Shown here: piece after piece, positions 31,563-41,398 of the stretch
Numbering within the stretch: the stretch's first letter is position 1
How the letters are laid out: every line of letters begins with the position of its first letter
Source: Chitinophaga pinensis
GTDB taxonomy: Bacteria; Bacteroidota; Bacteroidia; NS11-12g; UBA955
Direction: 5' to 3'
DNA: 64,000 nt
Assembly (NCBI GenBank): GCA_945877575.1
Contig: CAMDUE010000004.1
Span: 124,001-188,000 of the forward strand
Notes under the pieces: generated by a model
Databases searched by the model: none
Told to the model about the DNA's origin: nothing
The model's input: the letters and a program-made list of their open reading frames with translations, nothing else
Translations under genes and position numbers: made by a program

Positions 31563-34463
31563 ATGGATATATCTTACCATAAGTGTACCAAATTACTAAC
31601 CGCTGCTCTATGTCTACTGGCAGTCAATTCGGCATCGGCGCAGGTTGCCAAAGACACCGCCGAGAAGATTGACGAAGTGGTGGTTGTGGGTTATGGTACC
31701 GCAAAAGCGAAGGAATTTACAGGGGCAAATGCCACTTTGAAAGGAGAGAAGTTGGAGAAGATGAATGTTTCTCGAATGGATCAAGCCTTGCAAGGTCAGT
31801 TGGCCGGCGTTACCGTGAGCACTAATTCAGGTTCACCAGGTGGTGGATCGAGCATCAGAATCAGAGGACTATCTACCTTCGGGGATAATGATCCTTTGAT
31901 TGTAGTTGATGGGGTTATTTATGATTCTGAGGGATTGAACGCTTTGAATCCGTCAGATATTGCATCCATCAACGTGTTAAAAGATGCTACAGCGGGTATT
32001 TATGGTGTGAGAGCGGCCAATGGGGTTATTTTGATTGAAACCAAAAAGGGTAGATTGAATGCGGCTCCGCAGTTTGAAGTTTCTGGATTTCAGGGCTTCC
32101 AACAGACCGCAAAGAAATTAGATATGCTCAATGCAAATGAGTATGCCATTTTGAAAAACGAAATGTTTGCCAACGGAAACCGCCCCATGCCCTTCAAGAA
32201 TACGGCTTTGGGTGTTGGAACTAACTGGCAAGATTCGGTGTTTGCAACGGCACCTATCACGCAGTTGAACATCAGTGCAACGGGTGGAACTGCAACCAGC
32301 AGATATTCAATTGGTGGTTCGTATTTTGATCAGCAAGGAATTGTGGGTTTGGATAAAGCGAGCTTCAAGCGTTTGAATGCTAGGGTGAATTTTGATACAA
32401 AAATGTCAGATAAACTGCAATTGAGCAGCGTTTTCTTGTTTACTAATGAAAATAGATCAGGATTGCCTGAAAATGGCATAGGTTCAGTGTTGTATAACAC
32501 CATCAATGCTTATCCAACAGAACCCGTAAGAGATGAATTTGGAAATTACACCTACTTGAAAGAGGTAAACGACATCATCAATCCGTTGGCTCAGATGCAA
32601 AATTCTTACAACTGGGCAGTGGTAAACAAGTTCGTGGGTAAAGAGGAGCTTGAATGGAAAGTAACCAAGGATTTAACTCTCACCAATCGTTTGAACTACA
32701 ACTACGCTTTGGTAGACAATAAGGTATTCTCGCCTTTGGTGTGGTATGGTCCCGGTAAGGCACAAAACACCGCCATCAACGCAAATTTGGATCCTAGCCA
32801 GGTGGAAATTGCTCCAGGAACTTTGATTGATCGCGGAGCAAGTGTTTACGAAGGAAGAAATACCTACGGTGATTTGAACTTTGAGAGTTTTGTGAATCAC
32901 GTTAAACAGTTGACCTCAAATTCAACCTTGAAGAGCACCTTGGGTGTCTCTGTGTTCAAGCGCGATGGTTTGGGATTGGGCGGTACAGCTTTCAATATAC
33001 CCAACAACAGTTTAGATTATGCAGACATTTCTGCGAATTTGGCTCCCGGTGGATTCTTGAACAACGTATATTCTTTCCAATTTCAGGAGCGTTTGTTGTC
33101 AACCTTCTTTAGAACGGAATACAACCGCGCCGGAAAGTATATTTTATCGGGCATTTTGCGCAGAGATGGATCTTCGAAATTCGGTCCAAACTCCCGTTAT
33201 GGATTGTTCCCGACCGTTTCAGGTGCTTGGGTGATTTCGGATGAGTCTTTTTGGACATTTAAAAAGGTAAGAAGCTTGAAATTGAGAACCAGTTATGGTG
33301 TTAGCGGAAACGACCAGATTGATAATTTCGCTTACCGCGGAATGTTGAACGGCGAAGGGGTGTATGTGTTCAACGATATCATCACTCAGGGTGTTGCCAT
33401 TGGAAGAGCTTCTAATCCTGATTTGAAATGGGAAACCACTCATCAATTCAATTTGGGTATTGACGCCGAGTTGGGCGAGTCGTTCACGGCAGCCTTCAAC
33501 TTCTTTGTTAAAAACACACGCGACTTATTGTTCCAGCCCGATGTTTCTGCTTTGATGGGAACGGCTGGTCCTGGAAGTTATCCTCCCATCATCAACGCCG
33601 GAAACGTTCACAACAGAGGTTTGGAATTGGAATTGGGATATAGCAAGCAGTTTAGAAAATACAGCAGTTTGCAGGTAAATTTCAATACCGCATGGTTGAG
33701 AAACAAAGTAACAGCAACTCCTGAAGGGGTAGACTTTATTCCCGGTGCGCCCTTTGGTGTGGGTGGAAACATCGCTACTCGTTTCCAAACTGGGTTCCCT
33801 ATTGGTTATTTCTTCGGATACGAGGTGGCTGGGGTTTACCAAACTCAAGCCGAAATTGATGCGTCTCCAGTAAAACAGGCAGGTGCAAAACCGGGTGACT
33901 TGAAATTTATCGATCAAAACGGTGATGGAGTGATCAATTTCAGCAACGATTCTGACAAGAAAATGATTGGCTCTCCCATTCCTGACTTCACGTTTGGTTT
34001 GGCCTTGAACTTCCGATACAAGAGCTTTGATGTTTCCGCGAATTTATATGCTGCTGTTGGACAAGAAATCGTGAGAAACTACGAGCGTCAGCAACCTTAT
34101 GCTAATCAGTTGAACTATACAATCAATCGTTGGACAGGTGCTGGTAGCACCGATGAAAATCCTCGTTTAACCACTGATTTGAACCGCAACACGGTTTTCT
34201 CTGATTACTATGTTGAAGATGGATCTTTCTTGAGATTGAGAAACTTGCAAATTGGTTATTCGTTCAGCAACAGAATGTTGAAGAAAATGAGATTCACTAC
34301 GGCTCGTTTCTATTTGGCATCGAATAACCTGATTACCTTGACAAGATACATGGGTTTTGACCCAGATATTGGATCTATAGGTGGACCATTGGGTTCAGGA
34401 ATTGATTACGGATTTTATCCGCAGGCTAGAACTGTTTCTTTGGGATTCCAGTTTAAATTTTAA
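31563..34463 (+). CDS. SusC/RagA-type TonB-linked outer membrane transporter
   Basis: A 966-residue SusC-like glycan importer. After a signal peptide ending 'SASAQ' the TonB box appears in 'KIDEVVVVGYGTAKAK'. The plug domain follows ('MDQALQGQLAGVTVSTNSG', 'IRIRGLSTFGDNDPLIVVDG') and then a beta barrel ending in 'VSLGFQFKF' with the C-terminal Phe. The usual N-terminal carboxypeptidase-regulatory-like domain is absent, so this is a short-form SusC. It works with the SusD partner, whose start overlaps its stop (TAATG), and with the PKD lipoprotein and GH16 enzyme downstream. The expected substrate is a beta-glucan oligosaccharide, inferred from the GH16. Confidence 0.93.
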   Translation: MDISYHKCTKLLTAALCLLAVNSASAQVAKDTAEKIDEVVVVGYGTAKAKEFTGANATLKGEKLEKMNVSRMDQALQGQLAGVTVSTNSGSPGGGSSIRIRGLSTFGDNDPLIVVDGVIYDSEGLNALNPSDIASINVLKDATAGIYGVRAANGVILIETKKGRLNAAPQFEVSGFQGFQQTAKKLDMLNANEYAILKNEMFANGNRPMPFKNTALGVGTNWQDSVFATAPITQLNISATGGTATSRYSIGGSYFDQQGIVGLDKASFKRLNARVNFDTKMSDKLQLSSVFLFTNENRSGLPENGIGSVLYNTINAYPTEPVRDEFGNYTYLKEVNDIINPLAQMQNSYNWAVVNKFVGKEELEWKVTKDLTLTNRLNYNYALVDNKVFSPLVWYGPGKAQNTAINANLDPSQVEIAPGTLIDRGASVYEGRNTYGDLNFESFVNHVKQLTSNSTLKSTLGVSVFKRDGLGLGGTAFNIPNNSLDYADISANLAPGGFLNNVYSFQFQERLLSTFFRTEYNRAGKYILSGILRRDGSSKFGPNSRYGLFPTVSGAWVISDESFWTFKKVRSLKLRTSYGVSGNDQIDNFAYRGMLNGEGVYVFNDIITQGVAIGRASNPDLKWETTHQFNLGIDAELGESFTAAFNFFVKNTRDLLFQPDVSALMGTAGPGSYPPIINAGNVHNRGLELELGYSKQFRKYSSLQVNFNTAWLRNKVTATPEGVDFIPGAPFGVGGNIATRFQTGFPIGYFFGYEVAGVYQTQAEIDASPVKQAGAKPGDLKFIDQNGDGVINFSNDSDKKMIGSPIPDFTFGLALNFRYKSFDVSANLYAAVGQEIVRNYERQQPYANQLNYTINRWTGAGSTDENPRLTTDLNRNTVFSDYYVEDGSFLRLRNLQIGYSFSNRMLKKMRFTTARFYLASNNLITLTRYMGFDPDIGSIGGPLGSGIDYGFYPQARTVSLGFQFKF

Positions 34464-35956
34464 TGATGAAGAACATGAAAAAAGGAAAATTATTGGGATT
34501 GTTGACCGTTGGAATATTATCTCTGTTTCATTCAGGGTGTAAGAAATTTTTGGATATCAATCCGTTATACACACAAGACGCAGAAAATTATTTTGAAACT
34601 GCGGTTGATTACGAGCGAGCATTAACCGGAGCTTATGATTTGCTTCAAGGCACATTCATAGACATTTGGATTGGCGAGATTGCTTCTGACAATTCTATTG
34701 CTGGTGGAGAGAGTGTTACAGATTCTGAAGGTCTGCACGAGATGGACGACATGAAGCACGATGCGGTGAATCAGGAATTGCGCAACGTTTTCAGATGGAA
34801 TTATGCGGGTATTGCTCGCGCCAACTACATTTTGGAGCACAAGAATAAGATTGATTTTGTCGGTAAGGACAAGATTCTGGCTGAGGCTACCTTTTTGAGG
34901 GCATTTTATTACTCTCAATTGGTGAAGTATTTTGGTGATGTTCCGTTGATCATAGATAAGCGATTGGGAGCCGATGAGGTTACCAAAACAAGCAGAACGC
35001 CAAAGTCTGAAGTTTATGCTCGCATAGAACAAGATTTACAGTATGCGGCAGGAATTTTAGATTGGAATTCTCCTCAAAAGGGCAGAGTTAACAAAGGTGT
35101 TTGCTTGGCTTTATTGGGTAAAGTGTATTTGTACCAGAACAAGTTTGATCAAGCAGCTGCAACTTTCCAGCAAGTGATTGACGACGGAAACTACAGTTTG
35201 ATTTCAGACGTAACAAAGATGTTTGCCGTTGCAAATGAAGGTCATTCTGAAACGGTATTCGATGTAGAATATACCGGTGCCGAGGGTGGAAGTTACGGAT
35301 GTTTGATTTGTTTGGAAGGAAATGCTGCTCCTGGTTTCCATGGAATCCGTCAATACGATGGTCCAGTTTACGGAGATGGAAACAGCTATAATCTGCCCAC
35401 CAAAGACCTTTTTGATGCCTATGAAGCAGGCGATGTGAGAAGAGATGCAACCGTTTTAGATTTAGATGCGTTTATCAAAAAGCAACCTCGTCCGGGAGAC
35501 ATAAAATTTGCCCCAGGTGGAGGCGGACATACCGGCTATTACAATAATAAATACATCAAAAAGCAAGGCGAAGTAGGTTTACCTGATAATGATTTGACCA
35601 GTCCGGTGAATTACAAATTAATCAGATATGCCGATGTTTTATTGATGGCCGCTGAGGCAAATGCCCGTGCAAACGCAGCCAATGAAGGTCGTGCGTTGCA
35701 ATACTTAAACTTGGTAAGAACCCGTGCAAAGGTTCAGCCTGTTACGGCCTCTGGAAGCGCTTTGGTTGAAGCTATCTGGAATGAGCGCAGATTGGAAATG
35801 GCTTGCGAAGGACATAGATTCTTTGATTTGGTTAGAACGGGTAAAGCATCTCAAGTGATCAAGGATTTCGTTCCAGGAAAGCATGAGTTGTTCCCCATTC
35901 CTCAAGTTGAAATTGATTTATCTGGTGGAAATTGGTCACAGAACCCGAATTATTGA
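34463..35956 (+). CDS. SusD/RagB-type nutrient-binding lipoprotein
   Basis: A 497-residue surface lipoprotein with a lipobox ending 'HSGC' and the typical SusD N-terminus 'KKFLDINPLYTQDAENYFET'. TPR-like helices support a glycan-binding surface ('KILAEATFLRAFYYSQLVKY' and 'FGDVPLI' are hallmark sequences). The C-terminal SusD motif is present as 'LIRYADVLLMAAEANARANA' and 'IWNERRLEMACEGHRFFDLV'. It forms the lid of the SusC barrel and captures glycans. Its start codon overlaps the SusC stop, indicating translational coupling. Confidence 0.93.
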   Translation: MMKNMKKGKLLGLLTVGILSLFHSGCKKFLDINPLYTQDAENYFETAVDYERALTGAYDLLQGTFIDIWIGEIASDNSIAGGESVTDSEGLHEMDDMKHDAVNQELRNVFRWNYAGIARANYILEHKNKIDFVGKDKILAEATFLRAFYYSQLVKYFGDVPLIIDKRLGADEVTKTSRTPKSEVYARIEQDLQYAAGILDWNSPQKGRVNKGVCLALLGKVYLYQNKFDQAAATFQQVIDDGNYSLISDVTKMFAVANEGHSETVFDVEYTGAEGGSYGCLICLEGNAAPGFHGIRQYDGPVYGDGNSYNLPTKDLFDAYEAGDVRRDATVLDLDAFIKKQPRPGDIKFAPGGGGHTGYYNNKYIKKQGEVGLPDNDLTSPVNYKLIRYADVLLMAAEANARANAANEGRALQYLNLVRTRAKVQPVTASGSALVEAIWNERRLEMACEGHRFFDLVRTGKASQVIKDFVPGKHELFPIPQVEIDLSGGNWSQNPNY

Positions 35957-35976
35957 TTAAATTTAAAATTAGAAAT

Positions 35977-37332
35977 ATGAGAAAATTATTTTTGTTATCT
36001 ATTCTTACCGCAGGAATGTTGGGTTTGAATAGCTGTAAAGAAGATGAGCCCAAGTTGGGCGAAGCTCCAACTCAAGCTGATGCTTTATTTACTTATGAGC
36101 CATCTGCTACCAATCCAAATATTATAAAGTTTGAAGCAAAGAACAAAACTTTGACTGCAAAGTGGGATTTTGGAAATGGAACGAACGGTGAAGGTTCTTT
36201 GGCAGAGTCTAGTTATCCAAACAAGGGTACTTACACGGTTACTTTGACCGTTTTTAACTCAGGTGGAAGCGCGAGTTCATCTCAAACCATTACCATTGAT
36301 CAAGATGATCCAACCTTGTTGAGTGACCCTTTGTATACTCTATTGACTGGAGGTGCTGCTTCAGGAAAAGGTTATAAAACCTGGGTGATTGATTCAACCC
36401 GTGATGTGCATTTTGGTGTGGGTCCAAATCCTTCATCAGCAACAGCAGGAAATTACCCAGAGTGGTATTCTGCTAAGCGTTTAGAAAAAGCTGGAGCAGG
36501 TTTGTATAACGATCAGTATGTATTCAGATTGCAAGGTTTTGGTTTTGACATGAAAACGGGTGGAGATGTTTATTTGAATACCAAACAAGCTTCAAATTTT
36601 GCAGGCGCTACTCAAACCACTGTAGGCGATTACCGTGCACCTTATGATGATCAGTTGAACGAAAAATGGACCTTGACCATGGGCGCAACTGATACTACAT
36701 TGACCGTTTCAGGAAAATCATACATTGGTTACATCACAGGTGTTCAAACCTATAAGATTGTTCGAATTTCTGAAAATGAATTGTTCTTGCGCTACGAAGA
36801 TGCTGCTGATCCTGCATTGGCTTGGTACATTAGATTGGTTCCAGATGATTATCCCATCAACAGCGGTGGAGGCGGTGGAACAGATCCAACGTTTGCGTTG
36901 CCATTGGATTTTGAAGGAACTGAGCCTGAGTTCAATGTTTTCGGGGGAAGTTCTTACTCTTTTGTAACTAACCCTTCTAAGACAGGCATCAACACTTCTA
37001 ATAAAGTGTTGGAAACTGTGCATGGCAATGAGACATGGGCAGGTATTTATGTGAATTTATCGAGCAAGTTAAACTTTGCTACTAAGAAGACCATCACATT
37101 GAAGGTTTGGGCTCCAGCGACAGGCGATTTTAGAGTAAAATTGGAAAATAGTGCATTAACCACTCAGTTATTTGAGAAGGATGTAACTATCACAAAGGCC
37201 AATGAGTGGGTTGAAATCAGTGTTGATTTTAGCGACGCAACCGCAGATGTTTTTGATCGTTTGGTGTTGTTCCCAGGATGGGGAGTTGCCAATGCTGGTA
37301 CATACTATATTGACGATATTTCACAACAATAA
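35977..37332 (+). CDS. PKD-domain surface lipoprotein (SusE/F position)
   Basis: About 451 residues with a lipoprotein signal ending 'LNSC'. A PKD domain at about 45-110 includes 'LTAKWDFGNGTNGEGS' and 'NKGTYTVTLTVFNSGG'. A middle region follows, and a C-terminal beta-sandwich of the carbohydrate-binding type ('LDFEGTEPEFNVFGGSSYSF', then 'GTYYIDDISQ') ends the protein. It occupies the place of SusE/SusF in the locus and probably binds the same glycan on the cell surface. The frame is open upstream into the susD gene, but the lipobox fits this ATG. Its stop overlaps the GH16 start (TAATG). Confidence 0.8.
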   Translation: MRKLFLLSILTAGMLGLNSCKEDEPKLGEAPTQADALFTYEPSATNPNIIKFEAKNKTLTAKWDFGNGTNGEGSLAESSYPNKGTYTVTLTVFNSGGSASSSQTITIDQDDPTLLSDPLYTLLTGGAASGKGYKTWVIDSTRDVHFGVGPNPSSATAGNYPEWYSAKRLEKAGAGLYNDQYVFRLQGFGFDMKTGGDVYLNTKQASNFAGATQTTVGDYRAPYDDQLNEKWTLTMGATDTTLTVSGKSYIGYITGVQTYKIVRISENELFLRYEDAADPALAWYIRLVPDDYPINSGGGGGTDPTFALPLDFEGTEPEFNVFGGSSYSFVTNPSKTGINTSNKVLETVHGNETWAGIYVNLSSKLNFATKKTITLKVWAPATGDFRVKLENSALTTQLFEKDVTITKANEWVEISVDFSDATADVFDRLVLFPGWGVANAGTYYIDDISQQ

Positions 37333-38432
37333 TGCGCAGAGTGGGATTTAATTTTTTGGCAGTAATTGGAGTTTTTGCCGCTAGCTGCACCGGTACTGAG
37401 GTGGAGCCGGAGGCTCAATTGCCTGAAAATTTGACGGTCGACATTACCTTGGCTAGCAATGTCAGAGGTAAGGTAGATGTCAAAGCGAATGCCCAAAAAG
37501 TAAACTATTACAGCGTTTTATTTGGCTCAGGTACGACTGGTGTTTTGGTGGAAACATCTACTGGAAATGCCAGTCATACCTTTGATAAACCCGGCAAATA
37601 CCCTATCAGAGTACGTGCACATTCCACGGCGACAAAGTTTATTGAAAAAATTGATAGCGTGTTGATTGACGAAGCCGGACTTCAAGATGGATACAATACA
37701 CCTAATTCGTATTCTGGGTATAACTTAGTATGGGCCGATGAATTCAACGGTTCAGAATTAGACATGGGAAGTTGGTCGTATAACGTTGGTCGTGGAAACG
37801 GCGGTTGGGGCAACAATGAGTCCCAATATTATACCGAAGGCACGAACAATTGTGTAGTTAAAGATGGTAGATTGATCATTACGGCTAAAAAGGAGAATGT
37901 TGCTAATGCTGAATATTCTTCAGCGCGTATTGTAACTCAAGGTAAAAAGGAATTCCAATACGGTAGAATTGATATGAGAGCTAAACTTCCGAAGGGACAA
38001 GGTATTTGGCCTGCTCTCTGGATGTTAGGATCTAACATTACCTCTGCTGGATGGCCTGCATGTGGTGAGATTGATATTATGGAGTTGGTGGGTCACATTC
38101 CCAATACCGTGTATGGAACCGCTCATTGGGGAAGTAGTTTTCCGTCAACTTACCTTACCGGACAAATTAGCTTGCCCGCTGGTGAGTTTGATGATCAGTA
38201 CCATGTATTTACCATCATTTGGGAGCAAAACCAAATCAAGTGGTACATGGATGACAAAGCATTTCATACTATTACTCCCTCAAATACCGGAAGCATTTAT
38301 CCGTTCAACAATAAGTTCTTCTTCATTTTTAACGTTGCAGTTGGTGGAAATTGGCCTGGTTACCCTGATGGTACAACGGTTTTCCCCCAAACTATGGAAG
38401 TTGATTTTGTAAGAGTATTTCAAAAGAACTAG
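37332..38432 (+). CDS. GH16 endo-beta-1,3-glucanase-like lipoprotein
   Basis: A 366-residue glycoside hydrolase family 16 enzyme. The lipid anchor site is Cys19 ('FAASC'). A beta-sandwich N-terminal domain (about 30-115) precedes the catalytic jelly roll (about 128-366). The active-site signature ExDxxE is clear in 'CGEIDIMELVGH': nucleophile Glu246, helper Asp248 and acid/base Glu251. Other family blocks are 'LVWADEFNGSELD', 'QYGRIDMRAKLPKGQGIWPA' and 'FFFIFNVAVGGNWPG'. The pattern is that of laminarinases. It should cut beta-1,3- or mixed-linkage glucan at the surface for import by the SusCD pair. A terminator follows. Confidence 0.9.
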   Translation: MRRVGFNFLAVIGVFAASCTGTEVEPEAQLPENLTVDITLASNVRGKVDVKANAQKVNYYSVLFGSGTTGVLVETSTGNASHTFDKPGKYPIRVRAHSTATKFIEKIDSVLIDEAGLQDGYNTPNSYSGYNLVWADEFNGSELDMGSWSYNVGRGNGGWGNNESQYYTEGTNNCVVKDGRLIITAKKENVANAEYSSARIVTQGKKEFQYGRIDMRAKLPKGQGIWPALWMLGSNITSAGWPACGEIDIMELVGHIPNTVYGTAHWGSSFPSTYLTGQISLPAGEFDDQYHVFTIIWEQNQIKWYMDDKAFHTITPSNTGSIYPFNNKFFFIFNVAVGGNWPGYPDGTTVFPQTMEVDFVRVFQKN

Positions 38433-38462
38433 GTTTCTGAATTTGTGAGAATAAATTGTGTA

Positions 38463-38492
38463 AGGGGTGCTGTGAGAGGCACCCCTTTTTTT
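38463..38492 (+). terminator. intrinsic terminator of the SusCD-GH16 operon
   Basis: The perfect stem AAGGGGTGC / GCACCCCTT with an 8-nt loop is followed by T residues, 30 nt after the GH16 stop. It marks the end of the four-gene polysaccharide utilisation operon and separates it from the GH13 gene. Confidence 0.88.
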
Positions 38493-38573
38493 ATGCGTCA
38501 TTTTTCAGCGAGGAAAGTCCTAACTTTGGATATTATTTGTTAGTTTGCGTCAATTTGACACTTATTTGTATAT

Positions 38574-41381
38574 ATGAAATATTTTAGCCCCTTCATTTTA
38601 TTTGTTTCTTTCCTATCCGTTGGATTAAGTGCTCAAGTGGTTTCAACAGAGCCGGTTTTCCCCAAAGAAACTGACACCGTTACCATCATTTACGATGCCA
38701 CCAAGGGTAATGGAGCGTTAAAGGGAGCCACACAAGTCTATGCACATGCAGGAGTAATTACAAGTCAAAGTACTTCTGGAGCTGACTGGAAATACGTCAT
38801 TGGAAATTGGGGAACCGCCGATAATCGAGTTAAAATGACCTCTTTGGGAAACGATAAGTGGCAAATGCGTTACCACATGAAGTCGTTTTATCAGCAAGCG
38901 GGAACATTCAAAGCAGGAGAGTTCATTAAGCAAATGTCGTTTGTTTTTAGGGATGCTTCTGGAAATACCGTGGGCAGAGCCACCAATGGAGGAGATATTT
39001 TTGTTGATGTTTATTCAGCGTCTTCAACTTTGTTGGCTAGAATAGTATCCCCCGAAACAGAAACCGTTTTGGGAAATAATTCCACTCAATTTAAACTCAA
39101 AGGATATACCTCCAAAAGTTGCAATATTGACGTTTATTTAGACGGTTCAATATTTAGATCAGTCACGTTGAAAGACAGTGTTCACGCTGAATTTCAAGGC
39201 ATAGGAGTGGGTAACCACCAGGTGATCATGAAGGCCACTTCTGGCAGCCAGACAGCAGCTGATACCCTAACCATTGTGGTGAATCCATCAGTGGTGAATG
39301 CAGCCATTCCTTCGGGATTGGAGCAGGGAATCAATTGTATAGATGATTCAACGGTATATCTAGTTTTGTATGCACCGTTCAAAAACTACGTTTATTTATT
39401 GGGCGATTTTAACGATTGGAAGCCCAATGTGAACTATTTCATGAATTATGACGCCAACAAATTCTTGTATTGGATTAAACTGAGCGGTTTAACCCCAGCT
39501 AAAGAAGTGGTTTATCAATACCTAGTGAATGGCGACACGAGAGTTGCAGATCCCTTCAGTCCGAAGATGTTGAATGAATGGGATGATAGTTACATTCCGG
39601 CGAGCAGATATCCGGGATTGAAGTCATATCCCAAGAATAAAACCAACGGTTGGGTGACAGTGATGGAGCCTGGAGCGCCCAAATATGAATGGAAGGTTAA
39701 AGATTTCAAGCGTCCATTAAAGTCACAATTGGTCATTTACGAATGTTTGATTCGCGATTTCACAGCGGCTCAAACGTATAAAAGCGTGATGGATACGCTG
39801 CCCTATTTGAAGCGATTGGGAATTACTGCACTTCAATTAATGCCCATCACCGAATTTGAGGGCAACATCAGCTGGGGATACAATCCGGCTTCACACATGG
39901 CTTTAGACAAGTATTACGGCACACGTGAGGCGTTTAAAGCTTTGGTAGACGCATGTCACTCATTGGGTATTGCGGTGATACTTGACGTGGTCTATAACCA
40001 TGCTTTCAGCTCTGCGCCCATTTGTCAACTCTATTGGGATGCAGCGAATTTTCGTCCCACGGCAAACTCACCATACGCTTATCAAACGGCTAAGCATCCA
40101 TTCAATGTGGGCTATGATTTGAATCACAGCACTACACAAACCCAATACTATACTAAGCGCACTTTGAAGTATCTCTTGGAAGAATACAACATTGACGGTT
40201 TCAGATTTGACCTCAGCAAAGGCATTACCCAAACCGATTACGGCACTGATGTTGCTGCTTGGGGACGTTATGACGCTTGGAGAATCAATCGTTTAGACGA
40301 TTATCACAAGCACATTCAGTCAATTTCACCGGGTGCGTTTACCATTTTGGAGCACTTTGCTGATGTTGATGAAGAAAAAGAATTGGGTAACCGCGGAATG
40401 ATGATGTGGGGAAATGCGGTGCATCAAGCCACAGAAGCGGCCATGGGATTTGTGAATACTTCGGATTTTGGCTGGGGCGTAGATTACATCAAACGCGGAA
40501 TGCCCGCTAATTCTGTCATTGCTTACGCAAGTTCGCACGATGAAGAACGTATGGGTTATAAGTGTAAGATGTTTGGAAATGCCTTTGGCGGTTACAACAC
40601 CAAATTGGAAGATACCTATTTACAAAGAAATGCTTTGACATATGCCTTTGTTCAATTGGTTCCAGGGCCTAAAATGATTTGGCAGTTTGACGAGTTGGGA
40701 TTTGATTACAGCATCAATTGGTGTAAAGACGGAACCATTAGCGATGCATGTAGATTGGTAGAAAAGCCTGCAAGATGGGACTATTGGACCGGCATATCGG
40801 GTCGTCCGGACTTGTATTATCAGCATGCCATGTTCAATCAATTGAAGATTCAAAATGAGTCGGTTTACGCACCAACTGCCCATTATTTTACGAGCAATGG
40901 ATCATTCAAAAGACTGCAACTGAACGGTCAAGATTTCACCACTTTGGTGTTGGGTAATTTTGATGTGGTGAACGCAAGTAAAAGTCCTTCATTTACGCAA
41001 TCAGGATGGTGGTATGATTACCTTACAGGAGATTCTATCAACGTGACAGATGTAAATATGTCAATGAACTTCACGGCAGGGGCTTATAAAATTTACACCA
41101 ATAAAAAGGTAGAGAACACCATTTTGCGCGATTTGAATAGGGTTTCGGTGCAGGGCTTCGGCAGTGGTTTTGAAGGTATTAAATTATATCCGGTTCCTGC
41201 TAATGAACGTTTGTTTGTTGAAGGATTAGCTGGGGTTAGGTATACGGTGTTTAACTCATTGGGACAGTCAATTTTGGGTGAAGAGTATCATGATTTTATT
41301 GATGTTTCTAATTTAAACAACGGTATTTACTATTTGAAATCTGAAAACGGATTCTCTTCAGCATTTTTGATTCAGCGCTAA
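38574..41381 (+). CDS. GH13 amylase-family enzyme with T9SS domain
   Basis: A 935-residue secreted enzyme. After the signal peptide come two beta-rich N-terminal domains (about 20-240) and a CBM48-like domain ('YVYLLGDFNDWKPNVNYFMN'). The GH13 barrel has all four conserved regions: 'VILDVVYNHAF' (I), 'GFRFDLSKG' with the nucleophile Asp (II), 'TILEHFAD' with the acid/base Glu (III) and 'YASSHDEERM' (IV). A T9SS type A domain ends it ('IKLYPVPANERLFVEG', 'LNNGIYYL'). It is likely to hydrolyse alpha-glucan outside the cell. It stands alone after the terminator of the beta-glucan operon. Confidence 0.9.
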   Translation: MKYFSPFILFVSFLSVGLSAQVVSTEPVFPKETDTVTIIYDATKGNGALKGATQVYAHAGVITSQSTSGADWKYVIGNWGTADNRVKMTSLGNDKWQMRYHMKSFYQQAGTFKAGEFIKQMSFVFRDASGNTVGRATNGGDIFVDVYSASSTLLARIVSPETETVLGNNSTQFKLKGYTSKSCNIDVYLDGSIFRSVTLKDSVHAEFQGIGVGNHQVIMKATSGSQTAADTLTIVVNPSVVNAAIPSGLEQGINCIDDSTVYLVLYAPFKNYVYLLGDFNDWKPNVNYFMNYDANKFLYWIKLSGLTPAKEVVYQYLVNGDTRVADPFSPKMLNEWDDSYIPASRYPGLKSYPKNKTNGWVTVMEPGAPKYEWKVKDFKRPLKSQLVIYECLIRDFTAAQTYKSVMDTLPYLKRLGITALQLMPITEFEGNISWGYNPASHMALDKYYGTREAFKALVDACHSLGIAVILDVVYNHAFSSAPICQLYWDAANFRPTANSPYAYQTAKHPFNVGYDLNHSTTQTQYYTKRTLKYLLEEYNIDGFRFDLSKGITQTDYGTDVAAWGRYDAWRINRLDDYHKHIQSISPGAFTILEHFADVDEEKELGNRGMMMWGNAVHQATEAAMGFVNTSDFGWGVDYIKRGMPANSVIAYASSHDEERMGYKCKMFGNAFGGYNTKLEDTYLQRNALTYAFVQLVPGPKMIWQFDELGFDYSINWCKDGTISDACRLVEKPARWDYWTGISGRPDLYYQHAMFNQLKIQNESVYAPTAHYFTSNGSFKRLQLNGQDFTTLVLGNFDVVNASKSPSFTQSGWWYDYLTGDSINVTDVNMSMNFTAGAYKIYTNKKVENTILRDLNRVSVQGFGSGFEGIKLYPVPANERLFVEGLAGVRYTVFNSLGQSILGEEYHDFIDVSNLNNGIYYLKSENGFSSAFLIQR

Positions 41382-41386
41382 TCAAT

Positions 41387-41394
41387 TATCTTTG
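41387..41394 (+). promoter_or_regulatory. -7 box TATCTTTG
   Basis: An exact TAnnTTTG match, 4 nt before the GTG start of the MBOAT gene. Transcription would begin at about the start codon, so the mRNA should be leaderless. It also supports GTG as the true start. Confidence 0.6.
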
Positions 41395-41398
41395 ACGC

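Noticed and set aside
38574-41381. GH13 gene as fifth gene of the SusCD operon
   Set aside because: A strong intrinsic terminator lies between GH16 and GH13, and the gap is over 140 nt.
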